Shown: positions 1 to 5,553 of the stretch, piece after piece | Layout: the number at the start of each line of letters is the position of its first letter | How positions within the stretch are numbered: position 1 is the first letter of the stretch | Source: Moraxella equi | Lineage (GTDB): Bacteria; Pseudomonadota; Gammaproteobacteria; Pseudomonadales; Moraxellaceae | NCBI RefSeq assembly: GCF_002027555.1 | Contig: NZ_MXAP01000059.1 | Coordinates: 1 to 5,553, forward strand | Direction: 5' to 3' | Length of the DNA stretch: 5,553 nucleotides | Program-made: the position numbers and the translations under genes | Notes under the pieces: generated by a model | Databases searched by the model: none | What the model saw: the letters and a program-made list of their open reading frames with translations, nothing else | What the model was told of the DNA's origin: nothing

Positions 1-20
1 GGGGCGTGTTTCAATTCGCC
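1..20. repeat. Possible edge of a short palindromic intergenic repeat
   Basis: The window opens with GGGGCG, and the complementary end of an imperfect inverted repeat, CAATTCGCC, follows at 12-20. The right half resembles the right half of the perfect palindrome between gpsA and sixA (CAATTTGCCC at 1493-1502), differing at one base and ending one C short. The left half matches that palindrome only in GGGGC. The element may continue upstream of the window. This is a weak call based on shared half-sites only. Confidence 0.3.
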
Positions 21-54
21 TTTGCCGAGCCAATCATTTGTATAAATTTGAGAA

Positions 55-63
55 TGGTATAAT
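55..63 (+). promoter_or_regulatory. Extended -10 promoter for gpsA
   Basis: TGGTATAAT matches the extended -10 consensus TGnTATAAT exactly. No good -35 box lies 16-18 bases upstream (the 17-base position reads CATTTG), which is usual for extended -10 promoters recognised by the main sigma factor. Transcription would start near base 70 and give a leader of about 29 bases before the gpsA ATG at 99. The pyrD promoter further down has the same design and leader length. Confidence 0.6.
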
Positions 64-84
64 AACTTATCAATGAAAATCTGA

Positions 85-90
85 AAAAGG
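85..90 (+). promoter_or_regulatory. Ribosome binding site fixing the long gpsA start
   Basis: AAAAGG stands eight bases before the ATG at 99. The alternative in-frame ATG at 303, which would give a normal-length GpsA, has no purine-rich Shine-Dalgarno sequence at a suitable distance. This supports the long N-terminal extension being translated. Confidence 0.55.
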
Positions 91-98
91 ATAACCCT

Positions 99-1424
99 AT
101 GAAATTGTCAAAAGACAACCCCAAAGTTAAAAAAATTGTCGATGCAGCAAGCCAAAGTATCAATCAAGGCTTAGAAGAAGCTCGACATCTCTTAGAAAAA
201 TCCGAAGCCGAAGGCGGAATTTTGGCAAACCTTGCTCATCTTGCCAAAAAACGCAAAAAAGAGCCTAAGACTGATACATTTGGCATTCATGTGGATAGAC
301 AAATGGATGCACCCCTGCGTATCGTGGTACTCGGCGGGGGTAGTTTCGGGACGGCAATGGCGAATTTGTCCGCCAAAAATGGCTGTGAGACGACCCTGTG
401 GGTGCGTGATAAAAAGACGGTCAAAGCCCTACAAAAAACTCGCATTAACAAAAAATACCTACCCAATCATGTGCTAGATAGCCGTTTGGCGTTTAGTCAT
501 GATTTGGCAGAATCGGTCAAAAACAAAGACATCATCTTTGTGGCGGTGCCAAGCTCGGCGGTGCGTGAAACCTTGCAAAATATCCGTCCATACATCACAC
601 ATCAAGCGGTGGTGTCTTTGACCAAGGGCATAGAAAAAGGCACGTTTGCCCTGATGAGCGACATCATCAAGGACGAATTGCCACAGGTTAATTTTGGCGT
701 AATGAGTGGCCCGAACCTCGCCCTTGAAATCATGAATAATATGCCGTCCGCCAGCGTGATTGCCAGCCCGTCCGAACCGCTCAGAGTGGCGGTACAGACG
801 GCACTACACAGTTCGTTTTTTCGAGTGTTTGCCTCCGATGATGTCAAAGGCGTGGAGCTTGGCGGAGCGTTAAAAAACATCTATGCTGTGGCAATGGGTA
901 TGGCAAATGCCTATGGCGTGGGCGAGAACACCAAAGCCATGCTACTGACTCGGGCGTTGGCGGAGATGAGCCGATTTGGTGTGGCGGTGGGGGCGAATCC
1001 CTTGACGTTCTTAGGCTTATCGGGTGTGGGCGATTTATACGCCACTTGTAACTCCACCCTAAGTCGCAATTATCAAATTGGTAATATGCTTGGTAAGGGC
1101 ATTACGCTGGATAATGCCATTAAAAAGCTTGGGCAAACCGCCGAAGGGGTGAACACCATTGCTCAGGTGGAAGAACAAGCCAAAAAACTGGGCATTTATA
1201 TGCCAATTACCCATGCCTTATATGCGGTGCTGTATGAAAACAAATCGGCTTTAAGTGTGGCGGTAAACCTGATGGAAACAGGGTTTCGAAGTGATGTGGA
1301 ATTTGTCATGCCTCATGATGAGAGCAATGAAAAGCTATCAAAAGAGTTTGATAAGGTATTAAAGGCAAGTAAAGACAATCAGCCCAAAGATGATGAAGCT
1401 ATTGATGATAAGGACGATAAATAG
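99..1424 (+). CDS. gpsA: NAD(P)-dependent glycerol-3-phosphate dehydrogenase with N-terminal extension
   Basis: GpsA reduces dihydroxyacetone phosphate to sn-glycerol 3-phosphate, the backbone precursor of phospholipids; the enzyme is cytosolic. Seen: the dinucleotide-binding loop GGGSFGT at residues 79-85, a conserved lysine in SLTKGIEKG (K176), SGPNLALE (203-210), the catalytic-region lysine in ELGGALKN (K259), LSGVGDLYATC (307-317), SRN (322-324) and AEGVNT (348-353). The protein has 441 residues against about 340 in E. coli. The excess is a 70-residue, helix-forming, lysine-rich N-terminal segment (KKRKK at 50-54) and a roughly 40-residue C-terminal tail ending in Asp/Lys repeats. The start at 99 is chosen because it has a promoter and ribosome binding site; ATG 303 (M69) would give a conventional protein but lacks one. 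The first gene of a probable gpsA-sixA unit. Function is near certain; the role of the extensions is unknown. Confidence 0.96.
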   Translation: MKLSKDNPKVKKIVDAASQSINQGLEEARHLLEKSEAEGGILANLAHLAKKRKKEPKTDTFGIHVDRQMDAPLRIVVLGGGSFGTAMANLSAKNGCETTLWVRDKKTVKALQKTRINKKYLPNHVLDSRLAFSHDLAESVKNKDIIFVAVPSSAVRETLQNIRPYITHQAVVSLTKGIEKGTFALMSDIIKDELPQVNFGVMSGPNLALEIMNNMPSASVIASPSEPLRVAVQTALHSSFFRVFASDDVKGVELGGALKNIYAVAMGMANAYGVGENTKAMLLTRALAEMSRFGVAVGANPLTFLGLSGVGDLYATCNSTLSRNYQIGNMLGKGITLDNAIKKLGQTAEGVNTIAQVEEQAKKLGIYMPITHALYAVLYENKSALSVAVNLMETGFRSDVEFVMPHDESNEKLSKEFDKVLKASKDNQPKDDEAIDDKDDK

Positions 1425-1480
1425 GTTGTGATTGTTAAATTGGGCTATATTTACTTTTGAAAATTTTTAAATAAGTGTGT

Positions 1481-1506
1481 AGGGGCAAATTGCAATTTGC
1501 CCTATA
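1481..1506. repeat. Perfect 20-bp palindrome between gpsA and sixA
   Basis: Bases 1483-1502 read GGGCAAATTGCAATTTGCCC, identical to their own reverse complement, with an extra G on the left and near-matching TAG/CTA flanks. The RNA could form a 10-bp arm hairpin (fewer with a real loop) ending eight bases before the sixA ribosome binding site. It has no T-run after it, so it is a poor intrinsic terminator. Its half-sites recur imperfectly at both window edges, which suggests a small dispersed intergenic repeat; a dimeric repressor operator is the alternative. The rest of the 100-base gap (1425-1524) is AT-rich and shows no convincing promoter; the sixA-proximal TATATT at 1503-1508 is too close to the start. 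Confidence 0.55.
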
Positions 1507-1524
1507 TTAAAAGAAGGATTTACC

Positions 1525-2022
1525 ATGAAACTTATCTTTATCCGACACGGACAAGCAGCCGCCTATTGTGCCGATGACGCGGGGCGTGATTTGACCGAAT
1601 TTGGGCAAGCTCAGGCAAGCCAGACTGCCACGCATCTCATCGAGCGATACAGCCTTGACATGATTATCGCAAGTCCCTTTAATCGTGCCGACCAAACCGC
1701 CAAAATCTTGCAAAATACCGCAACTGACAAAGGACAAAATCCCACGTTCATCACGTTAGACAGTATTACCCCCGATGATGACCCTGTGGCAGGCGTGGCG
1801 GACATTGAGCGGATTATTACATCGTACTATGGGCATGAGCATGATAAAGTGATAGCCGTGGTATGTCATATGCCGATAGTCGCTCGTATGGTGGCGTATC
1901 TGGACGCAGACGGCTTGCCCCCGCCGATGTTTGACTTGGCAGAATATCGGGTCATGACAGCCGATGTCATCGCCCAAGGTCTGGCACGTCAAAGTGAGAG
2001 ATTCTCGCCTGTGCAACCTTGA
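1525..2022 (+). CDS. sixA: Phosphohistidine phosphatase SixA
   Basis: A small histidine-phosphatase-superfamily protein of 165 residues (E. coli SixA has 161). The catalytic RHG motif is at residues 7-9, placing the phospho-accepting histidine at H8 as in E. coli. SPFNRADQT (50-58) supplies the second conserved arginine, TPDDDP (82-87) the family acidic turn, and CHMP (114-117) the second active-site histidine, H115; PPPMF (132-136) also matches SixA. In E. coli SixA removes phosphate from histidine proteins, best supported for NPr of the nitrogen phosphotransferase system; the target here is inferred. AAGAAGGA at 1511-1518, six bases before the ATG, is a strong ribosome binding site and fixes the start. 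It lies 100 bases after gpsA with no terminator between, so co-transcription is likely, and a terminator follows. An unrelated phosphoglycerate-mutase-like activity is less likely because the length and motifs fit SixA. Confidence 0.9.
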   Translation: MKLIFIRHGQAAAYCADDAGRDLTEFGQAQASQTATHLIERYSLDMIIASPFNRADQTAKILQNTATDKGQNPTFITLDSITPDDDPVAGVADIERIITSYYGHEHDKVIAVVCHMPIVARMVAYLDADGLPPPMFDLAEYRVMTADVIAQGLARQSERFSPVQP

Positions 2023-2037
2023 TGGGCTGATAACATG

Positions 2038-2069
2038 ACCGCTACCTATTAGTTAGGGTGGCGGTTTTT
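2038..2069 (+). terminator. Intrinsic terminator after sixA
   Basis: ACCGCTACC (2038-2046) pairs with GGTGGCGGT (2057-2065) over nine base pairs including one G-U pair, with a ten-base loop, followed directly by a T-run ending at 2069. It starts 16 bases after the sixA stop and ends the gpsA-sixA unit. There is no A-run on the left side, so it acts on + strand transcription only. Confidence 0.85.
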
Positions 2070-2128
2070 AATGGTAAAAAGGCGGTCGAAAGTCAAGCAT
2101 GAGTGATATTTAATCTTTTAACGGAATG

Positions 2129-2137
2129 TGTTATAAT
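2129..2137 (+). promoter_or_regulatory. Extended -10 promoter for pyrD
   Basis: TGTTATAAT is an exact TGnTATAAT extended -10 element. The base stretch 17 upstream (2109-2114, TTTAAT) is a poor -35. Transcription would begin near 2144, 28 bases before the ATG at 2172. This excludes the in-frame GTG at 2103 and ATG at 2136 as starts on this transcript, since both lie upstream of the predicted RNA 5' end. The element follows a terminator, as expected of a new transcription unit. Confidence 0.6.
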
Positions 2138-2171
2138 GTCAAAAGATGTATTTATCCATTTTGAGAGACCC

Positions 2172-3290
2172 ATGTCATATAGCTTACTTCGCCCTTATCT
2201 ATTTTCCATGCAACCTGAAAAAGCCCACGAATGGACGCTTGAAAATTTAGAGCGATTGCATAAAGCACGCCTGCTTGGGTTTGCTTATCCACGCCAGTCA
2301 ATGCCGACCAACTGCATGGGCATTAGCCTGATGAACCCTGTGGGATTGGCAGCAGGGCTTGATAAGAATGGCGAGTATATTGACGCCTTGGCTGAGCTTG
2401 GCTTTGGTTTTTTGGAGATTGGTACAGTCACGCCACAACCGCAGGCGGGCAATCCACGCCCGAGAATGTTCCGTTTGGCGGACAGTGGGGCGATTATCAA
2501 CCGCATGGGCTTTAATAACGATGGCGTGGATAAGATGATTGCCAATATTGAGCGTGCCAAATACAAAGGCGTGCTTGGTATTAACATCGGCAAAAATGCG
2601 ACCACGCCTGTTGAGAATGCCTTGGATGATTATGTGTACTGCTTGGAGCGGGTTTATCCGTATGCCAGTTATATCACCATTAACATTTCTAGCCCCAACA
2701 CCGCCAATTTGCGAAACCTGCAAGGAGCGTCTGAGCTGGCTCATCTGTTAGATGGTATCAAGACTTGCCATACAAAACTGGCAAGCGAGCATGGCTACTA
2801 TGTGCCACTTGCCCTAAAAATCGCCCCTGATTTGAACGAGAGCCAAATAGATGACATCGCTAAAAATCTCACCAACTTTGACATTGATGGGCTGATTGCC
2901 ACAAATACCACGTTATCACGGGTGGGTGTCGAAGACCAAGAGCATGCCCACGAAGATGGTGGGTTGTCAGGCAGACCGCTTAGTCATCAAAGCACGTTGG
3001 TACTGACGGCATTTGCCGAGCGACTGTCGGGTAAGGTGGATTTGATTGGGGTGGGCGGTATTGATACAGGTGATTTGGCGGTGCGTAAGCTGAGTGCAGG
3101 AGCGACCGCCGTACAGCTGTACTCAGGACTGGTTTATAAAGGTCCTTCGCTCGTGCAGGACTGCGTGCAAAGCATTGCTAACTACAAAGAGCGTGCCTTG
3201 GTTGTGGCGGATAAATCTGATGATTTGGATAAAGACGTGGATGATAACGACTTAGATAAAAACGCTTCGGGCGAGCCGAATAAAGCATGA
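2172..3290 (+). CDS. pyrD: Dihydroorotate dehydrogenase (quinone), class 2
   Basis: PyrD oxidises dihydroorotate to orotate with FMN and passes electrons to membrane quinone, the fourth step of pyrimidine synthesis. Seen, in a 372-residue product: an N-terminal class 2 membrane-contact segment (about 1-40), GLAAGLDKNGE (58-68), EIGTVTP (82-88), INRMGFNN (109-116), GINIGKN (136-142), NISSPNT (171-177) with the class 2 catalytic serine S174, LKIAPDL (215-221), TNTT (244-247), GGLSGRPL (263-270), GVGGID (293-298) and QLYSGLVYKGP (315-325). The reading frame is open back to 2103, but the start at 2172 aligns with the E. coli N-terminus residue for residue and follows the promoter properly; its ribosome binding site (GAGAG, 2163-2167) is weak. 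E. coli PyrD has 336 residues; the excess is a C-terminal tail (about 345-372) rich in Asp and Lys, running to a stop that overlaps cvpA by ATGA. Confidence 0.96.
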   Translation: MSYSLLRPYLFSMQPEKAHEWTLENLERLHKARLLGFAYPRQSMPTNCMGISLMNPVGLAAGLDKNGEYIDALAELGFGFLEIGTVTPQPQAGNPRPRMFRLADSGAIINRMGFNNDGVDKMIANIERAKYKGVLGINIGKNATTPVENALDDYVYCLERVYPYASYITINISSPNTANLRNLQGASELAHLLDGIKTCHTKLASEHGYYVPLALKIAPDLNESQIDDIAKNLTNFDIDGLIATNTTLSRVGVEDQEHAHEDGGLSGRPLSHQSTLVLTAFAERLSGKVDLIGVGGIDTGDLAVRKLSAGATAVQLYSGLVYKGPSLVQDCVQSIANYKERALVVADKSDDLDKDVDDNDLDKNASGEPNKA

Positions 3291-3790
3291 GTATTCTTGA
3301 TATTGGTATCGCCTTTATGGTGCTTGTTGGACTGTGGCGTGGTTTTCAAGCAGGGGCGATTAAGACAGCGATGTCACTGGTGGCGTGGTTTGTCGCACTC
3401 ATTGTGGCGTCAGCTCTTGCCAAAGAGTTCTCGCCTTTGTTCGTGGGTGTGGTTGATAACGAAGTCTTGCAGATTTCGCTGGCGTTTTTGGTGATTGTGC
3501 TGATTATTGTGAGTATCACGCACGTTATCTCGTGGCTGGCATTAAAAACCTTAAAATTTTTAAAGTTGGGTTTTTTGGATAACATTTTGGGTGGTATCTT
3601 GGGGGCGGGTAAAGGCGTGTTAAAAGTGCTGATTATCCTAAGTATCGCATCCCCCTTGCTTATTAAACTACCCCAATGGCAAGAATCCATTCTCGCCCAA
3701 AACTTACTACCCCTTGCCCCTGTGGCACAGGCGTTATTGACCGAAGTGCTTGGCGAAGCATGGAATCAAGTAGAAAATCCGTATCAATAG
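3287..3790 (+). CDS. cvpA: CvpA family inner-membrane protein
   Basis: A 167-residue, very hydrophobic protein, close to the 162 residues of E. coli CvpA. Hydrophobic stretches at about 3-17, 27-45, 61-87 and 101-126 predict four membrane passes. Family features are the short charged turn LWRGFQAGAIK (16-26) after the first segment and LDNILGGILGAGKG (97-110) leading into the last. CvpA was named for its need in colicin V production in E. coli; its molecular role remains unclear, and it is commonly next to purF, as here. The ATG overlaps the pyrD stop in ATGA and no clear ribosome binding site precedes it, so translation probably depends on ribosomes finishing pyrD. A hairpin with a T-run surrounds its stop codon, which may reduce read-through into purF. 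Confidence 0.92.
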   Translation: MSILDIGIAFMVLVGLWRGFQAGAIKTAMSLVAWFVALIVASALAKEFSPLFVGVVDNEVLQISLAFLVIVLIIVSITHVISWLALKTLKFLKLGFLDNILGGILGAGKGVLKVLIILSIASPLLIKLPQWQESILAQNLLPLAPVAQALLTEVLGEAWNQVENPYQ

Positions 3791-3803
3791 GGCGGATTTT
3801 TTA
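3771..3803 (+). terminator. Terminator-like hairpin spanning the cvpA stop codon
   Basis: AAAATCCG (3774-3781) pairs with CGGATTTT (3793-3800), and the stem can extend by three outer pairs, one a G-U. The loop is 11 bases and contains the TAG stop of cvpA (3788-3790). Six Ts run from 3797 to 3802. The stem has only four G-C pairs, so termination may be partial, and ribosomes reaching the stop codon would cover the left arm. It could act as an attenuator between cvpA and purF rather than a full stop. Confidence 0.55.
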
Positions 3804-3852
3804 ATATAAAAAATTTGAAAATCTGTATCAGTATTAAATCTTTTTAACCTAA

Positions 3853-3877
3853 TTGGCGTGTTGCCAAACTTTTGGAG
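3853..3877 (+). promoter_or_regulatory. purF leader: ribosome binding site with competing short stems
   Basis: GGAG at 3874-3877 lies nine bases before the purF ATG and is a good Shine-Dalgarno sequence. TTGGC (3853-3857) can pair with GCCAA (3863-3867), while the same CCAA (3864-3867) can instead pair with TTGG (3872-3875), covering the start of the GGAG. The stems are only four to five base pairs, so any switch is speculative. In the 96-base gap before purF I see TTGAAA (3815-3820) but no -10 box at a proper distance, and no match to the E. coli PurR operator. Confidence 0.3.
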
Positions 3878-3886
3878 TGAACAACT

Positions 3887-5401
3887 ATGTGTGGTGTGAT
3901 TGGTGTGTGTGCCCATGAGCCTGTGGGTCAGATGTTATATGATGGCTTGACCATGTTACAACATCGAGGGCAGGACGCGGCAGGGATAGTAACCCTAAAA
4001 GATGACCGCCTGTATCTGCGTAAAGACAATGGCATGGTGCGAGATGTGTTTTTAAATAAGCACATGGTGCGTCTGGTGGGGAATTTTGGTATCGGACATG
4101 TTCGCTATCCGACCGCAGGCACATCAAGCACGGCAGAAGCTCAGCCTTTGTATGTCAATTCGCCCTATGGCATTGCCTTGGCACACAACGGCAACCTAAC
4201 CAATGCCGAAACCCTTGCCAAAGAAGTCTATGAGTATGACCGCCGTCATTTGAACACCGATTCGGACTCGGAAGTGCTACTTAACATTTTTGCCCATGAA
4301 CTACAAAAATTCACCAAAACCAAACTTGCCCCCGATGACATTTTTACCGCCTTGCAAGCTGTCTATGACCGTTGCCAAGGGGCGTATGGCGTGGTGGCAA
4401 TGATAGCAGGGCATGGCATGCTCGCATTTAGAGACCCTAACGGCATTCGCCCGCTCATCTATGGTCGCCGTCTGACTTCCGCTGGCGTGGAGTACATGGT
4501 GGCGTCTGAGTCGGTGGCACTGACTGCACTGGGCTTTGAAGTGGTGCGAGACATCAACCCTGGTGAAGCGATTTTTATTGATTTAAATTATAACTTACAC
4601 ACCAAGCAATGCACTGACAAAATCAAGCACACGCCTTGTATCTTTGAATATGTTTATTTTGCCCGTCCTGACAGTATCATCGATAATATCTCGGTGCATA
4701 AGGCTCGCATGCGGATGGGCGAAAAGCTTGCCCAAAAAATCATCGCAGAATGGGGTGATGAGCATGGCATTGACGTGGTCATTCCCATTCCTGATACATC
4801 TCGCAACTCGGCACTAGAATGTGCCACTCATCTGGGCGTGAAATACCGTGAAGGTTTTAACAAAAACCGCTATATCGGGCGTACCTTTATCATGCCTGGG
4901 CAGTCCATGCGTAAAAAGAGTGTCCGTCAAAAGCTAAATGCCATTCCTTTGGAATTTAAAAACAAAAACGTCCTATTGGTGGATGATTCTATCGTGCGTG
5001 GGACGACCTGCCATGAGATTATTCAGATGGCACGAGATGCTGGGGCGAAAAACGTCTTTTTTGCATCCGTTGCCCCACCTGTGATTTTCCCCAATGTCTA
5101 TGGCATTGACATGCCAGTGCGGAGTGAGCTGATTTCATCGGGGCGTACGGTTGATGAAGTGCGTGAGATTATCGGGGCTGACCGCTTGATTTTCCAAGAT
5201 TTGGATGATTTGGTGGAAGCGGTTAATAACACCAAATACAGTCGTGTTGATGGCTTTGACTGCTCGGTGTTTGACGGCTGTTATGTGGCGGGGCAGATTA
5301 CCGAAGAGTATCTACAAGAGCTACAAGCCAAACGCAATGACGGTGCCAAAAAACAGCAAGTGGCAAATAATCCTGTGGACATTACAGGGATCATGGAATA
5401 A
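3887..5401 (+). CDS. purF: Amidophosphoribosyltransferase
   Basis: PurF makes 5-phosphoribosylamine from PRPP and glutamine, the first committed step of purine synthesis, in the cytosol. The 504-residue product is almost the same length as E. coli PurF (505) and shares its numbering at key sites. The N-terminal glutaminase domain (about 1-235) starts directly MCG with the nucleophile C2 and no propeptide; R73 in HVRYPTAG, N101-G102 in AHNGNLTN, and D127 in DSDSE form the glutamine pocket. The phosphoribosyltransferase domain has [11 protein letters not shown] (253-263), the flexible loop beginning at K326 in [13 protein letters not shown], and the PRPP loop [13 protein letters not shown] (362-374) with D366-D367. 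Absence of the propeptide and of cysteines set for an iron-sulphur cluster matches the E. coli type rather than the Bacillus type. A good GGAG ribosome binding site precedes it, and a strong terminator follows. It is probably expressed by read-through from pyrD-cvpA and perhaps from an unseen own promoter. Confidence 0.97.
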   Translation: MCGVIGVCAHEPVGQMLYDGLTMLQHRGQDAAGIVTLKDDRLYLRKDNGMVRDVFLNKHMVRLVGNFGIGHVRYPTAGTSSTAEAQPLYVNSPYGIALAHNGNLTNAETLAKEVYEYDRRHLNTDSDSEVLLNIFAHELQKFTKTKLAPDDIFTALQAVYDRCQGAYGVVAMIAGHGMLAFRDPNGIRPLIYGRRLTSAGVEYMVASESVALTALGFEVVRDINPGEAIFIDLNYNLHTKQCTDKIKHTPCIFEYVYFARPDSIIDNISVHKARMRMGEKLAQKIIAEWGDEHGIDVVIPIPDTSRNSALECATHLGVKYREGFNKNRYIGRTFIMPGQSMRKKSVRQKLNAIPLEFKNKNVLLVDDSIVRGTTCHEIIQMARDAGAKNVFFASVAPPVIFPNVYGIDMPVRSELISSGRTVDEVREIIGADRLIFQDLDDLVEAVNNTKYSRVDGFDCSVFDGCYVAGQITEEYLQELQAKRNDGAKKQQVANNPVDITGIME

Positions 5402-5413
5402 ATCAATGGTTTG

Positions 5414-5450
5414 TAAAAACAGGTCTTGACGGATAAGACCTGTTTTTATT
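5414..5450 (+). terminator. Strong intrinsic terminator after purF, probably bidirectional
   Basis: TAAAAACAGGTCTT (5414-5427) pairs perfectly over 14 bases with AAGACCTGTTTTTA (5435-5448), leaving a seven-base loop. The right arm ends in five Ts followed by ATTTAT, and the left arm carries five As, so it can also end transcription arriving on the minus strand. It starts 12 bases after the purF stop and ends the pyrD-cvpA-purF unit. Confidence 0.9.
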
Positions 5451-5553
5451 TATAGATAAATCACATTCGCTCTGTGATAAAGTATTGACTTTTGGGTGAA
5501 TGGCAATTTGTCCCATACGCCCAAATTTTAAAAATATATACCAACCGAACTTA
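5451..5553. other. Non-coding right flank
   Basis: This AT-rich stretch has no supportable gene in any frame. It contains a small inverted repeat, ATCACA (5460-5465) and TGTGAT (5473-5478), with a seven-base spacer, whose half-sites are in the opposite order to a CRP site. TTGACT at 5485-5490 resembles a -35 box but no -10 box lies 16-18 bases beyond it. The next gene lies outside the window and its strand cannot be told. Confidence 0.5.
5491..5525. repeat. Degenerate palindromic element in the right flank
   Basis: TTTGGGTG (5491-5498) can pair with CGCCCAAA (5518-5525) over eight base pairs with one G-U. Inside it, GCAATTTG (5503-5510) followed by TCCC repeats the right half of the palindrome at 1483-1502 with one inserted T. 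The minus strand reads GGGCGTAT where the left edge of the window reads GGGGCGTGT. The parts suggest a decayed member of the same intergenic repeat family, but similarity is short. Confidence 0.35.

Noticed and set aside
1426..1451. TTGTGA and TATATT as a separate sixA promoter
   Set aside because: The spacer is only 14 bases and there is no extended -10 element; sixA more simply relies on the gpsA transcript.
2103..2171. Longer pyrD starting at GTG 2103 or ATG 2136
   Set aside because: Both starts precede or overlap the predicted promoter -10 box, and the extra residues have no counterpart in E. coli PyrD, whose N-terminus aligns with the ATG at 2172.
2298..2744. A 148-residue open frame on the minus strand inside pyrD
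   Set aside because: It lies wholly within the well-supported pyrD frame, resembles no family I know and has no ribosome binding site that I can see; it is a shadow of pyrD codon use.
3346..3690. A 114-residue open frame on the minus strand inside cvpA
   Set aside because: The opposite frame has clear CvpA features, so this is a shadow of its hydrophobic codons.
3805..3837. TATAAA, TTGAAA and TATTAA before purF as its own promoter
   Set aside because: TTGAAA and TATTAA are only 11 bases apart and TATAAA has no -35 box; the region is AT-rich enough to give these by chance.
5460..5478. ATCACA and TGTGAT inverted repeat as a possible CRP site
   Set aside because: The half-sites are in the reverse order (TCACA first) to the TGTGA-N6-TCACA consensus and the spacer is seven bases.
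5403..5516. A 37-residue minus-strand open frame in the right flank
   Set aside because: It runs through the purF terminator and the palindromic element, has no convincing ribosome binding site and resembles no known protein.
5485..5540. TTGACT and downstream TATATA as a promoter for a gene to the right
   Set aside because: The gap between the boxes (43 bases) is far too long and no -10 box occurs at 16-18 bases.

Overview
This window looks like a chromosomal housekeeping segment from a gammaproteobacterium of the family Moraxellaceae, most likely Moraxella or a close relative. The basis is the style of the proteins (E. coli-like PurF and class 2 PyrD, a GpsA with a long N-terminal extension), the moderate, T-rich base composition and the gpsA-sixA / pyrD-cvpA-purF layout. 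The genus is an inference from recalled families, not from a search. All five genes are intact, lie on the + strand and show no frameshift.

Layout. Positions 1-98 hold the edge of a possible short intergenic repeat and an extended -10 promoter for gpsA. gpsA (99-1424) encodes NAD(P)-dependent glycerol-3-phosphate dehydrogenase with about 70 extra residues in front of the Rossmann fold and an acidic tail. A 100-base gap follows, containing a perfect 20-base palindrome, then sixA (1525-2022), a phosphohistidine phosphatase. A strong intrinsic terminator (2038-2069) closes this first unit.

A second extended -10 promoter (2129-2137) leads into pyrD (2172-3290, quinone-dependent dihydroorotate dehydrogenase), whose stop overlaps the start of cvpA (3287-3790) by four bases. 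A weaker terminator-like hairpin is wrapped around the cvpA stop codon. purF (3887-5401, amidophosphoribosyltransferase) follows after 96 bases and ends in a perfect 14-bp terminator (5414-5450). The final 100 bases are non-coding and carry another degenerate palindromic element.

Together the genes serve basic anabolism: a phospholipid precursor (GpsA), a probable regulator of phosphotransfer (SixA), the membrane step of pyrimidine synthesis (PyrD), and the first committed step of purine synthesis with its usual partner CvpA (CvpA-PurF). The putting of pyrD directly and overlappingly in front of cvpA joins pyrimidine and purine genes in one probable transcript. I see no mobile element, CRISPR array, RNA gene or defence system, and nothing that amounts to an undescribed system; the points worth a second look are the protein extensions, the small palindromic repeats and the cvpA-purF junction.
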